DNA of 64,000 nucleotides from Mucilaginibacter sp. SMC90 (GCF_022811725.1 NZ_CP094527.1:2914001-2978000); one strand, 5' to 3'; shown: positions 42,734-52,212, counted from the first letter of the stretch. Numbers and translations are program-made. The notes: generated by a model from the letters alone, not told the origin.

Positions 42734-45334
42734 ATGAATGCAGAACAATCAAGGTTAAAGGATACAGGCTGGAAAAAGTGGGGGCCTTATGTAAGCGACC
42801 GCCAGTGGGGGACCGTACGTGAAGATTACAGTGCAAATGGCGACGCATGGAACTACATTACACATGATATGGCCCGCAGTAAAGCTTACCGCTGGGGTGA
42901 GGAAGGTATAGCCGGCATTTGCGACAGGCAGCAATACCTTTGCTTTGCAATTGCATTGTGGAACAAGAAAGATCCTATTATTAAAGAGCGTTATTTTGGC
43001 CTCAGTAACCCGGAAGGCAATCATGGCGAGGATGTGAAGGAGATGTACTATTATTTGGATAGCACACCTACACATTCGTACATGAAAACGCTGTATAAAT
43101 ATCCCCAAAACGAGTTTCCATACAGCTGGCTTGTTGATGAAAACAAACGCCGCAGCCGTCAGGAGCCCGAGTTTGAGATCATGGATACCGGTATTTTTGA
43201 TCGTAATGAATATTTTGATGTTTTTACAGAATATGTCAAAAATGCACAGGAAGATATCCTGATAAAAATAACCATTCATAACAGGAGTGATAAAGATGCA
43301 CCGCTTAATGTAATGCCCACTTTATGGTTCCGAAATACCTGGGGCTGGGGATATGATTCGCGCAAACCGGATCTTTGCAGCTCGTCGGAAAAAGTGATCA
43401 GCATTTTTCATAAGGACCTTGGCCAGATGTGGTTGCATACAGACGGAGAGGGGCAATTGCTGTTTTGCGACAACGAAACAAACTCGCGCAAGCTTTACAA
43501 TTATGACGATGGCCGTAAATATTATAAGGATGGTATAAACGATTATATTGTTCATGGTGCAGACTCGGTAAACCCCAAAAATACAGGGACCAAGGTTGCC
43601 GTTAACTATGATCTGAATATTCCTGCCGGCAAAAGCGTAACCCTGCGCCTGCGCCTTTCAGAAGATGCCAATTATAGTTTTGAAGATTTTGACGAGGTTT
43701 TTGCGGTGCGCCAAACCGAAGCCGACCAGTTTTATAATGATATCCACGGTGCTACCATGAACCCCGACCGGCGTCTTATCCAACGGCAGGCTTTTGCGGG
43801 GATGCTTTGGAACAAACAGTTTTTTTATACCGATGTACGCCATTGGCTTAGCGGTGATAAAGGAATGCCCCGGCCGCCTGCTCAAAGGCTTAATGCCCGC
43901 AACAGCAAGTGGACGCACCTCAACACAAGGGATATTATTTCTATGCCGGATAAGTGGGAATATCCATGGTTTGCTGCCTGGGACCTGGCCTTTCACTGCC
44001 TGCCGCTGGCAACCGTTGATATGGCTTTTGCCAAAAATCAACTCATCCTGCTTACCCGCGATTGGTATATGCATCCTAACGGTCAGTTGCCTGCTTATGA
44101 ATGGGATTTTGGCGATGTTAACCCTCCGGTACATGCTATGGCTGTATGGAATGTTTATAAAACAGATAAGGAAAATAACAATGGCAAAGGGGATACTTAT
44201 TTCCTGGAGCGGGTTTTTCATAAGCTGATGCTCAATTTTACCTGGTGGGTTAACCGTAAGGATCAATCGGGTAATAACATTTTTGAAGGTGGTTTCCTGG
44301 GCATGGATAATATTGGTGTTTTTGATCGTAACATGCATTTGCCTTCGGGGCAACATTTGGAGCAGGCCGATGGTACCAGCTGGATGGCCATGTATTCGCT
44401 TAACCTGCTGCGCATTGCTACCGAGCTTACAGAAACTGATAACGCTTATGCCGATATCGCTTCCAAGTTTTTTGAGCATTTCATTTATATAGTTGGTGCT
44501 ATGTCAAACCTCGGCGAAAACAACGAAGGGCTTTGGGATGATGAGGATGGCTTTTTTTACGATCAGATCCGTTTTCCGGACGATGGTTCTGTAAAAATGC
44601 GGGTGAGAAGTATAGTTGGGTTGATCCCCTTGTTTGCTACCGAAGTGCTTGATGAAAAAGATATTATGGAAAGCCCGGTTTTTAAAGACCGCATGAAATG
44701 GTTTGCCGAAAACCGGCCTGATCTTGCATCGCTGGTTTCACGTTGGAATGAGAAGGGAAACAACGGCAAGCACCTGATAAGTTTGCTGCGTGGTTACAGG
44801 ATGAAATCGTTGCTTAAATACATGCTTGATGAAAATGAATTTTTGAGCGACTATGGCATCCGTTCTCTGTCAAAATATCACCTTAAACATCCATATCATG
44901 TTTCTGTCAATGGCGTCGAATTTGGCATTACGTACGTGCCCGGCGAGAGTGACAGCGGCCTTTTTGGAGGTAATAGCAACTGGCGAGGACCTATCTGGAT
45001 GCCGATCAATTACCTGATCATTGATAGTTTGCACAGGTTCCATATGTTTTATGGCGATGAGTTTAAAATAGAGTGCCCAACCGGTTCGGGAAACTTTATG
45101 AACCTGAAAGAGATAGCAAATGAGCTTTATGCCCGGGTTTCCAAACTATTTATGAAAAATGAAAATGGTGAGCGGCCCGTATATGGCAAAAATTCCAAAT
45201 TACAAACCGATCCGAATTTTAAAGATCATATCTTGTTTTATGAGTTTTTTGACGGCGATACCGGTCTTGGGCTGGGTGCTGCCCACCAAACCGGCTGGAC
45301 GGGGCTAATAGCAAATTGCCTGTATTTGGAGTAA
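42734..45334 (+). CDS. GH63/MGH1-like glucosidase
   Basis: An 866-residue cytoplasmic enzyme without signal peptide. The opening (WKKWGPYVSDRQWGTVREDYS, HDMARSKAYRWGE) and the run LPAYEWDFGDVNPPVHAMA in an (alpha/alpha)6 barrel (about 390-860) are typical of the GH63-like glucosidases related to mannosylglycerate hydrolase and bacterial YgjK. GDVNPPVHA with its Asp is a likely catalytic-acid region. The N-terminal half is a beta-sandwich supersandwich. These act on small alpha-glucosides or glucosyl-/mannosylglycerate; the exact substrate is unclear. It begins after a repeat-rich 590-bp gap and is followed at 72 bp by a Pycsar-effector family gene. Confidence 0.85.
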   Translation: MNAEQSRLKDTGWKKWGPYVSDRQWGTVREDYSANGDAWNYITHDMARSKAYRWGEEGIAGICDRQQYLCFAIALWNKKDPIIKERYFGLSNPEGNHGEDVKEMYYYLDSTPTHSYMKTLYKYPQNEFPYSWLVDENKRRSRQEPEFEIMDTGIFDRNEYFDVFTEYVKNAQEDILIKITIHNRSDKDAPLNVMPTLWFRNTWGWGYDSRKPDLCSSSEKVISIFHKDLGQMWLHTDGEGQLLFCDNETNSRKLYNYDDGRKYYKDGINDYIVHGADSVNPKNTGTKVAVNYDLNIPAGKSVTLRLRLSEDANYSFEDFDEVFAVRQTEADQFYNDIHGATMNPDRRLIQRQAFAGMLWNKQFFYTDVRHWLSGDKGMPRPPAQRLNARNSKWTHLNTRDIISMPDKWEYPWFAAWDLAFHCLPLATVDMAFAKNQLILLTRDWYMHPNGQLPAYEWDFGDVNPPVHAMAVWNVYKTDKENNNGKGDTYFLERVFHKLMLNFTWWVNRKDQSGNNIFEGGFLGMDNIGVFDRNMHLPSGQHLEQADGTSWMAMYSLNLLRIATELTETDNAYADIASKFFEHFIYIVGAMSNLGENNEGLWDDEDGFFYDQIRFPDDGSVKMRVRSIVGLIPLFATEVLDEKDIMESPVFKDRMKWFAENRPDLASLVSRWNEKGNNGKHLISLLRGYRMKSLLKYMLDENEFLSDYGIRSLSKYHLKHPYHVSVNGVEFGITYVPGESDSGLFGGNSNWRGPIWMPINYLIIDSLHRFHMFYGDEFKIECPTGSGNFMNLKEIANELYARVSKLFMKNENGERPVYGKNSKLQTDPNFKDHILFYEFFDGDTGLGLGAAHQTGWTGLIANCLYLE

Positions 45335-45406
45335 CGTTTGTGAGTTCCTGGTATTGATAATTGGAAGGCAATTAACCTGAAAATAACCTAATTTTATAGG
45401 TCTAAA

Positions 45407-46009
45407 ATGAAACCAATGGCAAACCACCAGGAAACGCTACCACAAAAGGCTTCGGACGTAGCAGATATAGATTTAGGTATTGAAACCTTACTAAAAGTTA
45501 CAGCCAGTACCGATCAGCGCCTGAGCGATATGGCGGATAACAAGGCGCAGATCCTGATCACGGTTAATTCCATTATCATTTCGGCCATTATAAGTCTGGT
45601 GCTTCGAAAGCTTAAGGATAATTCTTTTTTGATACTGCCATCGTATTTATTGCTTACGGTTAGTTTGGCCACTATGATTTTGGCTATTTTATCAACGCGT
45701 CCGTCGATACCGAGGGGGAAGTTCAGCACCAAAGATATTGACGATAAGAAAGCCAATCTGCTGTTTTTCGGTAATTTTTACCGTATGAAACTGGATGACT
45801 TTGCTGCTGGTATGAAAAACGTACTGCACGATAAAGAATACCTGTATGATAGCCTTATAAAAGATATCCATACACAAGGCGTGGTGCTTGGCCGCAAATA
45901 CCGCCTGCTAAGGGCAGCGTATAATGTTTTTATGTTTGGATTGATCATCGCCATTATAACTTTCATTGTATCGTCAATGGTGCATAACAGTCTGCCTGAG
46001 ATTGTTTGA
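45407..46009 (+). CDS. Pycsar effector-family membrane protein (DUF5706/PycTM)
   Basis: A 200-residue protein with two adjacent membrane segments (about 46-64 and 70-90) and a third at the C-terminus (about 168-190). The N-terminal VTASTDQRLSDMADNKAQILITVNSIIISAI pattern is the hallmark of DUF5706, the family of Pycsar effectors that depolarise the membrane when a uridylate cyclase makes cUMP or cCMP during phage infection (quoted here as ASTDQRLSDMADNKAQ). No cyclase gene and no HD domain lies next to it, so it may be an orphan effector or a housekeeping member. The ATG at 45407 is used; one at 45416 would shorten it by three residues. Confidence 0.8.
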   Translation: MKPMANHQETLPQKASDVADIDLGIETLLKVTASTDQRLSDMADNKAQILITVNSIIISAIISLVLRKLKDNSFLILPSYLLLTVSLATMILAILSTRPSIPRGKFSTKDIDDKKANLLFFGNFYRMKLDDFAAGMKNVLHDKEYLYDSLIKDIHTQGVVLGRKYRLLRAAYNVFMFGLIIAIITFIVSSMVHNSLPEIV

Positions 46010-46071
46010 TCAATGTCCTTACAATAGATGATAGTTTATTATTTTAATCCGTTTTTTGCGTTAGGGATAGT

Positions 46072-46152
46072 AGCGGATACCGGCCCATGAGCGTAATGCC
46101 TGCAGGCGTATGAGCGGATAGCCCGCCCGTTAGCTAACGGGAACGCCCATAT
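46072..46152 (+). repeat. 80-bp intergenic repeat, copy 2
   Basis: Direct-orientation copy of 42443-42522, including the 16-bp palindrome. The surrounding gap 46010-46493 (484 bp) otherwise holds a candidate operator near 46406 and no gene. Confidence 0.88.
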
Positions 46153-46405
46153 ACTTATTTAAAAAGCAATATCCCGAAAATCGCGAATTGCCAATCTGTT
46201 TGAGTTGTGTACCTCCGGCACACTAAAAAATGATTTATTTTATCTACAAACCTTTTGCACCTCTGGTGTAATTTATGGGATTTTAATTAACGCTTTTGTA
46301 CAGTAAACTAATCATTACGGCTACGCCAACGAATACAACTATTCCTCACATGCAAGCCTTAAGCTTTCCGTATCACGCCTTTGCCAGCTTTGAGCTTTAA
46401 AAACT

Positions 46406-46426
46406 ATTGTGTAAAAAAGACACAAT
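46406..46426. promoter_or_regulatory. Candidate operator, ATTGTGT-N7-ACACAAT
   Basis: A 7-bp-arm inverted repeat spaced by seven bases, about 70 bp before the start of the sugar isomerase-like gene. Symmetry and position suit a dimeric regulator; nothing else supports it. Confidence 0.35.
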
Positions 46427-46493
46427 AAAATTTCTTTGCTCATCATTAATTAGTTAGCTTTACTGTACCAGTTAATTATTAACCATTATCAGC

Positions 46494-47423
46494 ATGATTT
46501 ACAGCAGAAGAAATTTTATTAAAGGCACCGGCGCATTGGTGCTTGGCGGCATGGCCTTATCGGGTAAGGCAGCAAGTTTTTTGAGTAATATGGAGCACCA
46601 TCCTGTAGGGCTGCAATTGTTTACTTTTTTCGGCATTATTGATGAAGATGTTAAGGGCACGCTAAATAAAATTGCTGCTATAGGCTACAAGGAGCTGGAG
46701 TCGGCTTTTAGCAAAAAAGGCGGCTACTACGGGATGAAGCCTAAGGAATTTAAAGCGTCGGTAAATGATATGGGCATGAATTGGGTTTCGCATCACGTAC
46801 TGGGTGCCCCGTTTAAATTACCTCCTGGAGCAAAAATGCCCGTTGGCGCTGATGGCAAACCAATGGTACTGCCACCGGTGCTGAACCTGCGCGATAATAT
46901 GCAGCAGGTGGTAGATGAAGTTGCCGAGGGTGGTGTTAAATACCTGGTTTGCGCAAATTCACCTACTGCTACACTTGACGAAATAAAATCGACCATTGAG
47001 GTATTGAACAAAACAGGGGAGGCCGCAAAAAAGGCGGGTATTCAGTTTGCGTACCATAACCATGATATGGAATTTCATGCTATTGATGGCAAAGTACCCT
47101 ATGATATGTTGCTAAGCGAAACTGATGCAAATAATGTTAAAATGGAGCTTGATTTGGCCTGGGCCGTTAAGGCCGGTAAAAACCCGGTTGATATGTTTAA
47201 GGAACACCCGGGTCGTTTCCCGCTGTGGCATGTAAAGGATCTGGATGCTGCAAGGGAAAATATACAACCCGTAGGTGGCGGTAACATTGATTTTAAACCA
47301 ATTTTTGCAGCGGCAAAATCGGCAGGCATGCAGCACTTTTTTGTAGAACATGATATGCCTAAAGATGCTTTTGCCAGTATTACCGCCAGTATGGCTTATC
47401 TAAAAGATAAGCTGATGGTGTAA
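46494..47423 (+). CDS. Tat-exported sugar phosphate isomerase/epimerase-like TIM barrel
   Basis: A 309-residue xylose-isomerase-like TIM barrel. The N-terminus SRRNFIKGTGALVLGGMAL is a twin-arginine (Tat) signal, so it is exported folded, probably with a bound metal. Conserved features of the family are FAYHNHDMEF near residue 184, ELDLAWAVKAGKNPVD near 217 and PLWHVKDLD near 240, which supply the metal-binding Glu, Asp and His. Members act as epimerases or isomerases, or as dehydrating enzymes on 3-keto sugars. A well-formed terminator follows, so it is transcribed alone. Confidence 0.87.
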   Translation: MIYSRRNFIKGTGALVLGGMALSGKAASFLSNMEHHPVGLQLFTFFGIIDEDVKGTLNKIAAIGYKELESAFSKKGGYYGMKPKEFKASVNDMGMNWVSHHVLGAPFKLPPGAKMPVGADGKPMVLPPVLNLRDNMQQVVDEVAEGGVKYLVCANSPTATLDEIKSTIEVLNKTGEAAKKAGIQFAYHNHDMEFHAIDGKVPYDMLLSETDANNVKMELDLAWAVKAGKNPVDMFKEHPGRFPLWHVKDLDAARENIQPVGGGNIDFKPIFAAAKSAGMQHFFVEHDMPKDAFASITASMAYLKDKLMV

Positions 47424-47475
47424 ATAAATATTAGTACCCCTAAATTACTAACTATTGATTGTTTTTTAATAAAAC

Positions 47476-47512
47476 AACAGCCGGTAAACAAGGTTTTTAT
47501 CGGCTGTTTTAT
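47476..47512 (+). terminator. Terminator after the Tat-exported isomerase gene
   Basis: A 13-bp stem (47476-47488 with 47496-47508, one wobble) followed by TTTATTT. It is 52 bp after the stop. Confidence 0.85.
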
Positions 47513-47706
47513 TTATGGCCGATCTTTTTAGTTTTGATTTTGGTCTGTTTTTATTTTTACTAATTGTTTATGGCATAGTTTTGTTGCAAATCACTGCTTC
47601 TTTTGGAAAAACCATGGCTTAACAATTACATAACGCGCCATAATTTTGATTTAACCTGCCTGATGAGTAATTTAAGGCGATAAAACATTATCTATATCGA
47701 AGGCCC

Positions 47707-49056
47707 ATGGCAGAAACAGGCACCGAGCAGCTAAAAAAGGTTTTAAAACCTATTCATTTATGGGCAATAGCAGTCGGTCTTGTTATTTCCGGTGAGTATT
47801 TCGGGTGGAATTTAGGTTGGGCTGTTTCGGGTACGGTTGGCCTGTTGATAGCTACACTGGTTATCACCTTAATGTATATTACCTTTATTTTTAGTTACAC
47901 CGAACTTACTGCGTCAATACCTCATGCCGGCGGTGCATTTGCATACGCATACAGGGCTATGGGGCCCTTCGGTGGCTTAGTAGCCGGTTATGCTACTCTT
48001 GTGGATTTCCTGGTTGCTACGCCTGCGGTAGCGGTTTCTTTGGGCAGTTATCTTCATTTTCTGTATCCGGCTATTCCGATAACGGAGGCTGCCATGGGTT
48101 TTAATATCCTTTTTATTATGCTTAATATGCTGGGTGTAAAGGAATCGGCTACATTCTCGGTATTTATTACCATACTTGCCGTAGTTGAGCTGATGCTTTA
48201 CCTGGGTATTGTTTCGCCGCACTTTAAAATGGTAAACTACTTTACCAATCCTATGCCTTTTGGCTGGGCCGGTGTGTTTGCGGCATTGCCTTTTGCCGTA
48301 TGGTTTTACCTGGCTATTGAAGGTGTGGCCATGGTGGCCGAAGAAGTTGAAAATCCGAAAAAAAACATTCCACTCGGCTATATTTCGGCAATTATAACGC
48401 TGGTAGTACTGGCTCTTGGCGTAATGGTTATAACCGGCGGCCTTACCGACTGGCGCAAACTAAGTAATTTGGATTATCCATTGCCCGAAGCTATTGGGAT
48501 AGTGCTGGGTAAAGGTAATGGCTTAACCAAAATATTTGCCAGCATAGGCTTGTTTGGGTTGATAGCATCCCTGCATGGCATTATCCTTGCCTCATCGCGG
48601 CAGGTGTTTGCTATGGCGCGCAGCGGGTATTTGCCCCGGATGCTGTCTGATATCAATCATAGATTTAAAACGCCGCATTGGGCGCTTGTAGTGAGCGGAG
48701 TGGTAAGCTCTATTTTTATTTATAAGTTTAAAACAGATCAGATCATCATGCTATCGGTACTTGGTGCCGTGGTAATGTACATTATGAGCATGCTGAGCCT
48801 GTTTATACTGCGCAAAAAAGAACCTCGTTTAAGCAGGCCGTTCCTGGCCCCGGCATATCCGGTTTTCCCTGCGATTGCTTTAATAATTTGTATAGTGTGT
48901 TTAATAGCAACAATATATTTTAATCCTGATATGAGCCTCATTTTTGCAGGAGGATTGGTAATTGTATTGTTAATTTTTACGGCTATGGGTAAACATAAAG
49001 TAGCTTTAACCGAGGATATGATGAACGCCCCTGCTGAAGAAGTCATTAATCATTAG
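47707..49056 (+). CDS. eat: Ethanolamine permease
   Basis: A 449-residue APC-superfamily transporter with about 12 membrane segments. The opening (LKPIHLWAIAVGLVISGEYF) and the SIPHAGGAFAYAYRAMGPFG loop after segment 3 are the ethanolamine-permease pattern, and the downstream genes encode the two ethanolamine ammonia-lyase subunits. It brings ethanolamine across the inner membrane. The start follows a 283-bp gap that contains the preceding terminator and presumably the operon promoter. Confidence 0.92.
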   Translation: MAETGTEQLKKVLKPIHLWAIAVGLVISGEYFGWNLGWAVSGTVGLLIATLVITLMYITFIFSYTELTASIPHAGGAFAYAYRAMGPFGGLVAGYATLVDFLVATPAVAVSLGSYLHFLYPAIPITEAAMGFNILFIMLNMLGVKESATFSVFITILAVVELMLYLGIVSPHFKMVNYFTNPMPFGWAGVFAALPFAVWFYLAIEGVAMVAEEVENPKKNIPLGYISAIITLVVLALGVMVITGGLTDWRKLSNLDYPLPEAIGIVLGKGNGLTKIFASIGLFGLIASLHGIILASSRQVFAMARSGYLPRMLSDINHRFKTPHWALVVSGVVSSIFIYKFKTDQIIMLSVLGAVVMYIMSMLSLFILRKKEPRLSRPFLAPAYPVFPAIALIICIVCLIATIYFNPDMSLIFAGGLVIVLLIFTAMGKHKVALTEDMMNAPAEEVINH

Positions 49057-49103
49057 GTCATTGAGTCATTTGTTTTACCTCTATGCAATAATGACCTAAT
49101 GAT
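49049..49103. repeat. Inverted repeat spanning the eat stop codon
   Basis: Arms 49049-49062 and 49090-49103 are perfectly complementary over 14 bp, with a 27-bp loop. The left arm includes the stop codon of the permease, so the hairpin lies between eat and eutB in the mRNA and could tune expression between them. Confidence 0.8.
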
Positions 49104-49127
49104 GCAATGAAATAATGATATAAAAGA

Positions 49128-50498
49128 ATGTACCGCCACAATATACATCACAAGGTTTATAAGTTTCCCAGCCTTAAAGCATTGCTGGGCAAAGCTTCGC
49201 CTTACCGCTCGGGCGATGAGCTGGCCGGGTTGTGTGCCGGCGGATATGAAGAACGTGTGGCTGCGCAAATTACCCTGGCCGATGTGCCGCTCAAAAACTT
49301 TTTGAATGAAGTGGTTATTCCATATGAGGATGACGAAATTACCCGGCTCATTATTGACCATCATGACGAAGTGGCGTTTAGTCATATCAGCCACCTAACT
49401 GTAGGCGAGTTGCGCGACTGGTTATTGAGCGATGAAACCGACTGCGCTACTTTAACAACTATAGCCCCAGGCCTAACCCCCGAAATGGTAGCAGCAGTAT
49501 CCAAACTCATGCGGAACCAGGATCTGATAGCTATGGCCAATAAATGCCAGGTTGTTACGCGCTTTCGCAATACCATTGGATTAAAAGGTCATTTCAGTAC
49601 CCGTTTGCAGCCCAACCACCCAACTGATGATCCGCGGGGAGTGGCGGCGAGTATTATTGATGGTTTGTTGTTTGGCAGCGGTGATGCTGTTATCGGTATT
49701 AACCCGGCAACTGATAGTCCGGCGGCGGTGAGCAGTTTATTAACGTTGATGGACGAGTTACGGCATCGGTTTGAGATACCGACACAAACCTGTGTATTGA
49801 GCCATATTACTACCACATTGCAACTGGTTAATAAAGCTGCACCGGTTGATCTCTGCTTTCAATCTATTGCCGGAACAGAAAAGGCCAATGCAAGTTTTGG
49901 GGTTAATTTAGGCTTGATTGAAGAAGCTTACCAGGCTACGTTATCATTAAAGCGGGGCACGGTAGGTAATAATGTTATGTATTTTGAAACGGGGCAGGGT
50001 AGTGCACTATCAGCTAATGCCAATTTTGGTGTAGATCAGCAAACCTGCGAGGTGCGTGCCTACGCCGTTGCACGAAAGTTTAACCCTTTGCTGGTAAATA
50101 CGGTAGTTGGGTTTATTGGCCCTGAATATTTGTATGATGGCAAGCAGATCATCCGTGCTGCGCTTGAAGATCATTTTTGCGGTAAGCTTTTGGGCCTGCC
50201 CATGGGTGTTGATGTTTGCTACACCAACCATGCCGAAGCCGATCAGGACGATATGGACAACCTGCTTACGCTGCTGGGTGTAGCAGGCTGCAATTTTGTA
50301 ATGGGCATTCCCGGGTCGGATGATATTATGCTTAATTACCAGTCAACCTCATTTCACGATGCCTTATACCTGCGTAAGGTGCTTGGATTGAAGCCTGCGC
50401 CCGAGTTTGAAGCCTGGCTGATAAAACAGGGGATAGTTGATGATAAAGGGAATATGCTGCCGGTGAGTGAGCACGGGTTGTTGGGGGGATTTTATTAG
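49128..50498 (+). CDS. eutB: Ethanolamine ammonia-lyase large subunit
   Basis: A 456-residue TIM-barrel subunit holding the substrate site of the adenosylcobalamin-dependent lyase that turns ethanolamine into acetaldehyde and ammonia. Typical segments are DLIAMANKCQVVTRFRN, LQPNHPTDDPRG near residue 161, GLIEEAY near 262 and FETGQGSALSANAN near 285, plus GLPMGVDVCYTNHAEADQ near 356. Length matches EutB (about 453). It is followed by eutC, with a palindromic repeat between them. No eutA reactivase, eutR or microcompartment shell gene is present in the window. Confidence 0.95.
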   Translation: MYRHNIHHKVYKFPSLKALLGKASPYRSGDELAGLCAGGYEERVAAQITLADVPLKNFLNEVVIPYEDDEITRLIIDHHDEVAFSHISHLTVGELRDWLLSDETDCATLTTIAPGLTPEMVAAVSKLMRNQDLIAMANKCQVVTRFRNTIGLKGHFSTRLQPNHPTDDPRGVAASIIDGLLFGSGDAVIGINPATDSPAAVSSLLTLMDELRHRFEIPTQTCVLSHITTTLQLVNKAAPVDLCFQSIAGTEKANASFGVNLGLIEEAYQATLSLKRGTVGNNVMYFETGQGSALSANANFGVDQQTCEVRAYAVARKFNPLLVNTVVGFIGPEYLYDGKQIIRAALEDHFCGKLLGLPMGVDVCYTNHAEADQDDMDNLLTLLGVAGCNFVMGIPGSDDIMLNYQSTSFHDALYLRKVLGLKPAPEFEAWLIKQGIVDDKGNMLPVSEHGLLGGFY

Positions 50499-50515
50499 AT
50501 AAGAAGATAAAAATA

Positions 50516-50597
50516 TGTCATTGCGAGGCACGAAGCAATCGCACGTAAGTATATCGACTCTGTATAGCAAGCGATTGCTTCGTGCCTCGCAATGACA
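50516..50597. repeat. CATTGCGAGG palindromic repeat, copy 1
   Basis: Arms 50516-50542 and 50571-50597 are perfect 27-bp inverted repeats with a 28-bp loop. It lies between eutB and eutC inside one operon. Four more copies of the family follow downstream. Confidence 0.92.
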
Positions 50598-50622
50598 TGG
50601 TCTTCAATTAGTAAACTGTTAA

Positions 50623-51378
50623 ATGAAACGAAACATCCCACATGAAATTGGGCCATTGAAGGCTTTGCAGGAGTTTACTTCTGCAAGGATAGCTATTGGC
50701 CGGGTGGGGACAAGTATCCCGCTGAAGGAGTCGCTTGAGTTTAAATTGGCGCATGCACACGCACGGGATGCTGTATACTCGGAATTAGATTTGGGCAAGC
50801 TAACCGATGCCCTCAAACATTTCGAACTGCCTGTTTTGCAACTGCACAGCCGGGTAACAGATCGCCGGCAATACCTGCAACGCCCAGATCTTGGGCGTAA
50901 GCTAAATGAAGCTTCCCTGAACGAATTAAATGGTTATAGCGCAGAAAGCGATGTTGCTATCATGATGGTTGATGGGCTTTCGGCAACAGCGGTAAATGAA
51001 AATGCTGTTGGGTTGCTGGATGCACTTATTCCCCTATTGGTTGCCAATGGTTTAAAGCTGGCACCCATAAGCCTTGTTGAACAGGGTAGGGTGGCTATAG
51101 GCGATGATATAGGCTATGGGCTGAATGCCAAACTCTCACTGATCCTTATCGGGGAGCGCCCGGGCTTAAGCTCCGCCGATAGTTTGGGGGCTTACCTCAC
51201 TTATAAGCCCAAACCCGGCTTAACTGATGAATCGCGCAATTGTGTATCCAATATTCGTCATAAGGGCCTTACTTATAAAAAAGCCGCAAAAAAGATTTTC
51301 TATTTAATAAACGAAGCTTTCAAACGGAAGCTATCGGGAGTGGAGTTGAAAGATAATGCGGGGTTGATAGAGTCTTAA
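50623..51378 (+). CDS. eutC: Ethanolamine ammonia-lyase small subunit
   Basis: A 251-residue small subunit that, with EutB, binds adenosylcobalamin. RIAIGRVGTSIPLKESLEF near residue 21 and AHAHARDAVYSELD near 43 are the EutC start pattern; SDVAIMMVDGLSATAVNEN, GRVAIGDDIGY and LIGERPGLSSADSLGAYL are its cobalamin-side motifs. Slightly shorter than E. coli EutC (295), which has an extended N-terminus. The 124-bp gap after eutB contains the palindromic repeat copy 1. Confidence 0.94.
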   Translation: MKRNIPHEIGPLKALQEFTSARIAIGRVGTSIPLKESLEFKLAHAHARDAVYSELDLGKLTDALKHFELPVLQLHSRVTDRRQYLQRPDLGRKLNEASLNELNGYSAESDVAIMMVDGLSATAVNENAVGLLDALIPLLVANGLKLAPISLVEQGRVAIGDDIGYGLNAKLSLILIGERPGLSSADSLGAYLTYKPKPGLTDESRNCVSNIRHKGLTYKKAAKKIFYLINEAFKRKLSGVELKDNAGLIES

Positions 51379-51420
51379 GTTTCAAGTCGGAAGTCATAAG
51401 AAGCTGTCTAATAATAAAAG

Positions 51421-51514
51421 CGTCATTGCGAGGTACGAAGCAATCCCCGATTGGCAGAGCCGCTATGCAGTTCTCTCTGTATAGTTTGGGATTGCTTCGT
51501 ACCTTATAATGACG
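51421..51514. repeat. CATTGCGAGG palindromic repeat, copy 2
   Basis: Arms carry CGTCATTGCGAGGTACGAAG and its near-complement; the right arm has two or three changes. It lies just after eutC in the gap between convergent genes. Confidence 0.88.
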
Positions 51515-51564
51515 ATTCTTCGTAATACTTTCTGACTTTATACTTAAAACTTCGTACTTAAGAC

Positions 51565-52077
51565 TTATTTCCTCCTCGCTTCAATATACCCGTTAAATGA
51601 TATCGGATCGCGGTTGGTACTGGTTACCTGCAGTGAGCCAAAACCATCATGGGAGATACTTAAGTTGAATGTTTGAACATCGCGCCAGTCGGCCATGTTT
51701 TTTTCTTTGGGCTTGATCGTGATATTCCAGCCGCTTCCCTTCTTTGCCGATGAGTAGCTGAATTTTGTGGTATTTACCTTAATACCACCATCAGTTGTTC
51801 CGGGAGGAGGAGCTACGTAAGCCCGCCCGAAATAAGGCAGGAATGATACAATGGTATCTTTCCCAACAATCAAATCATAGTCGGAGGTTAAAGGGCGCGT
51901 TCCTCCCCGCATAGGCAAGGCAAAAGTTGCTTTAAAAACAAAGTTTTGCGCTTCAACCATTTGTTTTATTTCGGCTTGCTTAGCTGCTTTCTTTTCGGCT
52001 TTGGTTTGAGCATTTGTTACGTTAACCCCAATAAATATGAATGCAGCCAAAAGGCTTATTCTGTTTAAGATCTTCAT
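51565..52077 (-). CDS. Secreted DUF4251-family protein
   Basis: About 170 residues from the ATG at 52077, chosen because it starts a proper signal peptide (MKILNRISLLAAFIFIG, cleavage near TNAQ); a longer frame to 52131 adds 18 polar residues without a signal. After a Lys/Ala-rich linker (KAEKKAAKQAEIKQMV) comes the DUF4251 core with the features YDLIVGKDTIVSFLPYFGRA and a C-terminal sandwich. The family is confined to Bacteroidota and has no known function; these proteins are thought to sit in the periplasm or envelope. It stands alone on this strand. Confidence 0.85.
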   Translation of the reverse strand: MKILNRISLLAAFIFIGVNVTNAQTKAEKKAAKQAEIKQMVEAQNFVFKATFALPMRGGTRPLTSDYDLIVGKDTIVSFLPYFGRAYVAPPPGTTDGGIKVNTTKFSYSSAKKGSGWNITIKPKEKNMADWRDVQTFNLSISHDGFGSLQVTSTNRDPISFNGYIEARRK

Positions 52078-52212
52078 GATATAAATGTTTAAGTGGTTAG
52101 ACGATAAAGAGTTATTTAGGTTTAAGTACACTCAAATTTAAACAATCTTTTAAATAAAAAGCCCTGTGGGTAATTCGGTAGATTTAAGCACTAAAAAGAT
52201 ATTGGAAAAATT

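Noticed and set aside
43658..44479. A 273-residue minus-strand frame in the GH63-like gene
   Set aside because: Antisense to a clear glycosidase with preserved motifs; composition is unlike a real protein.
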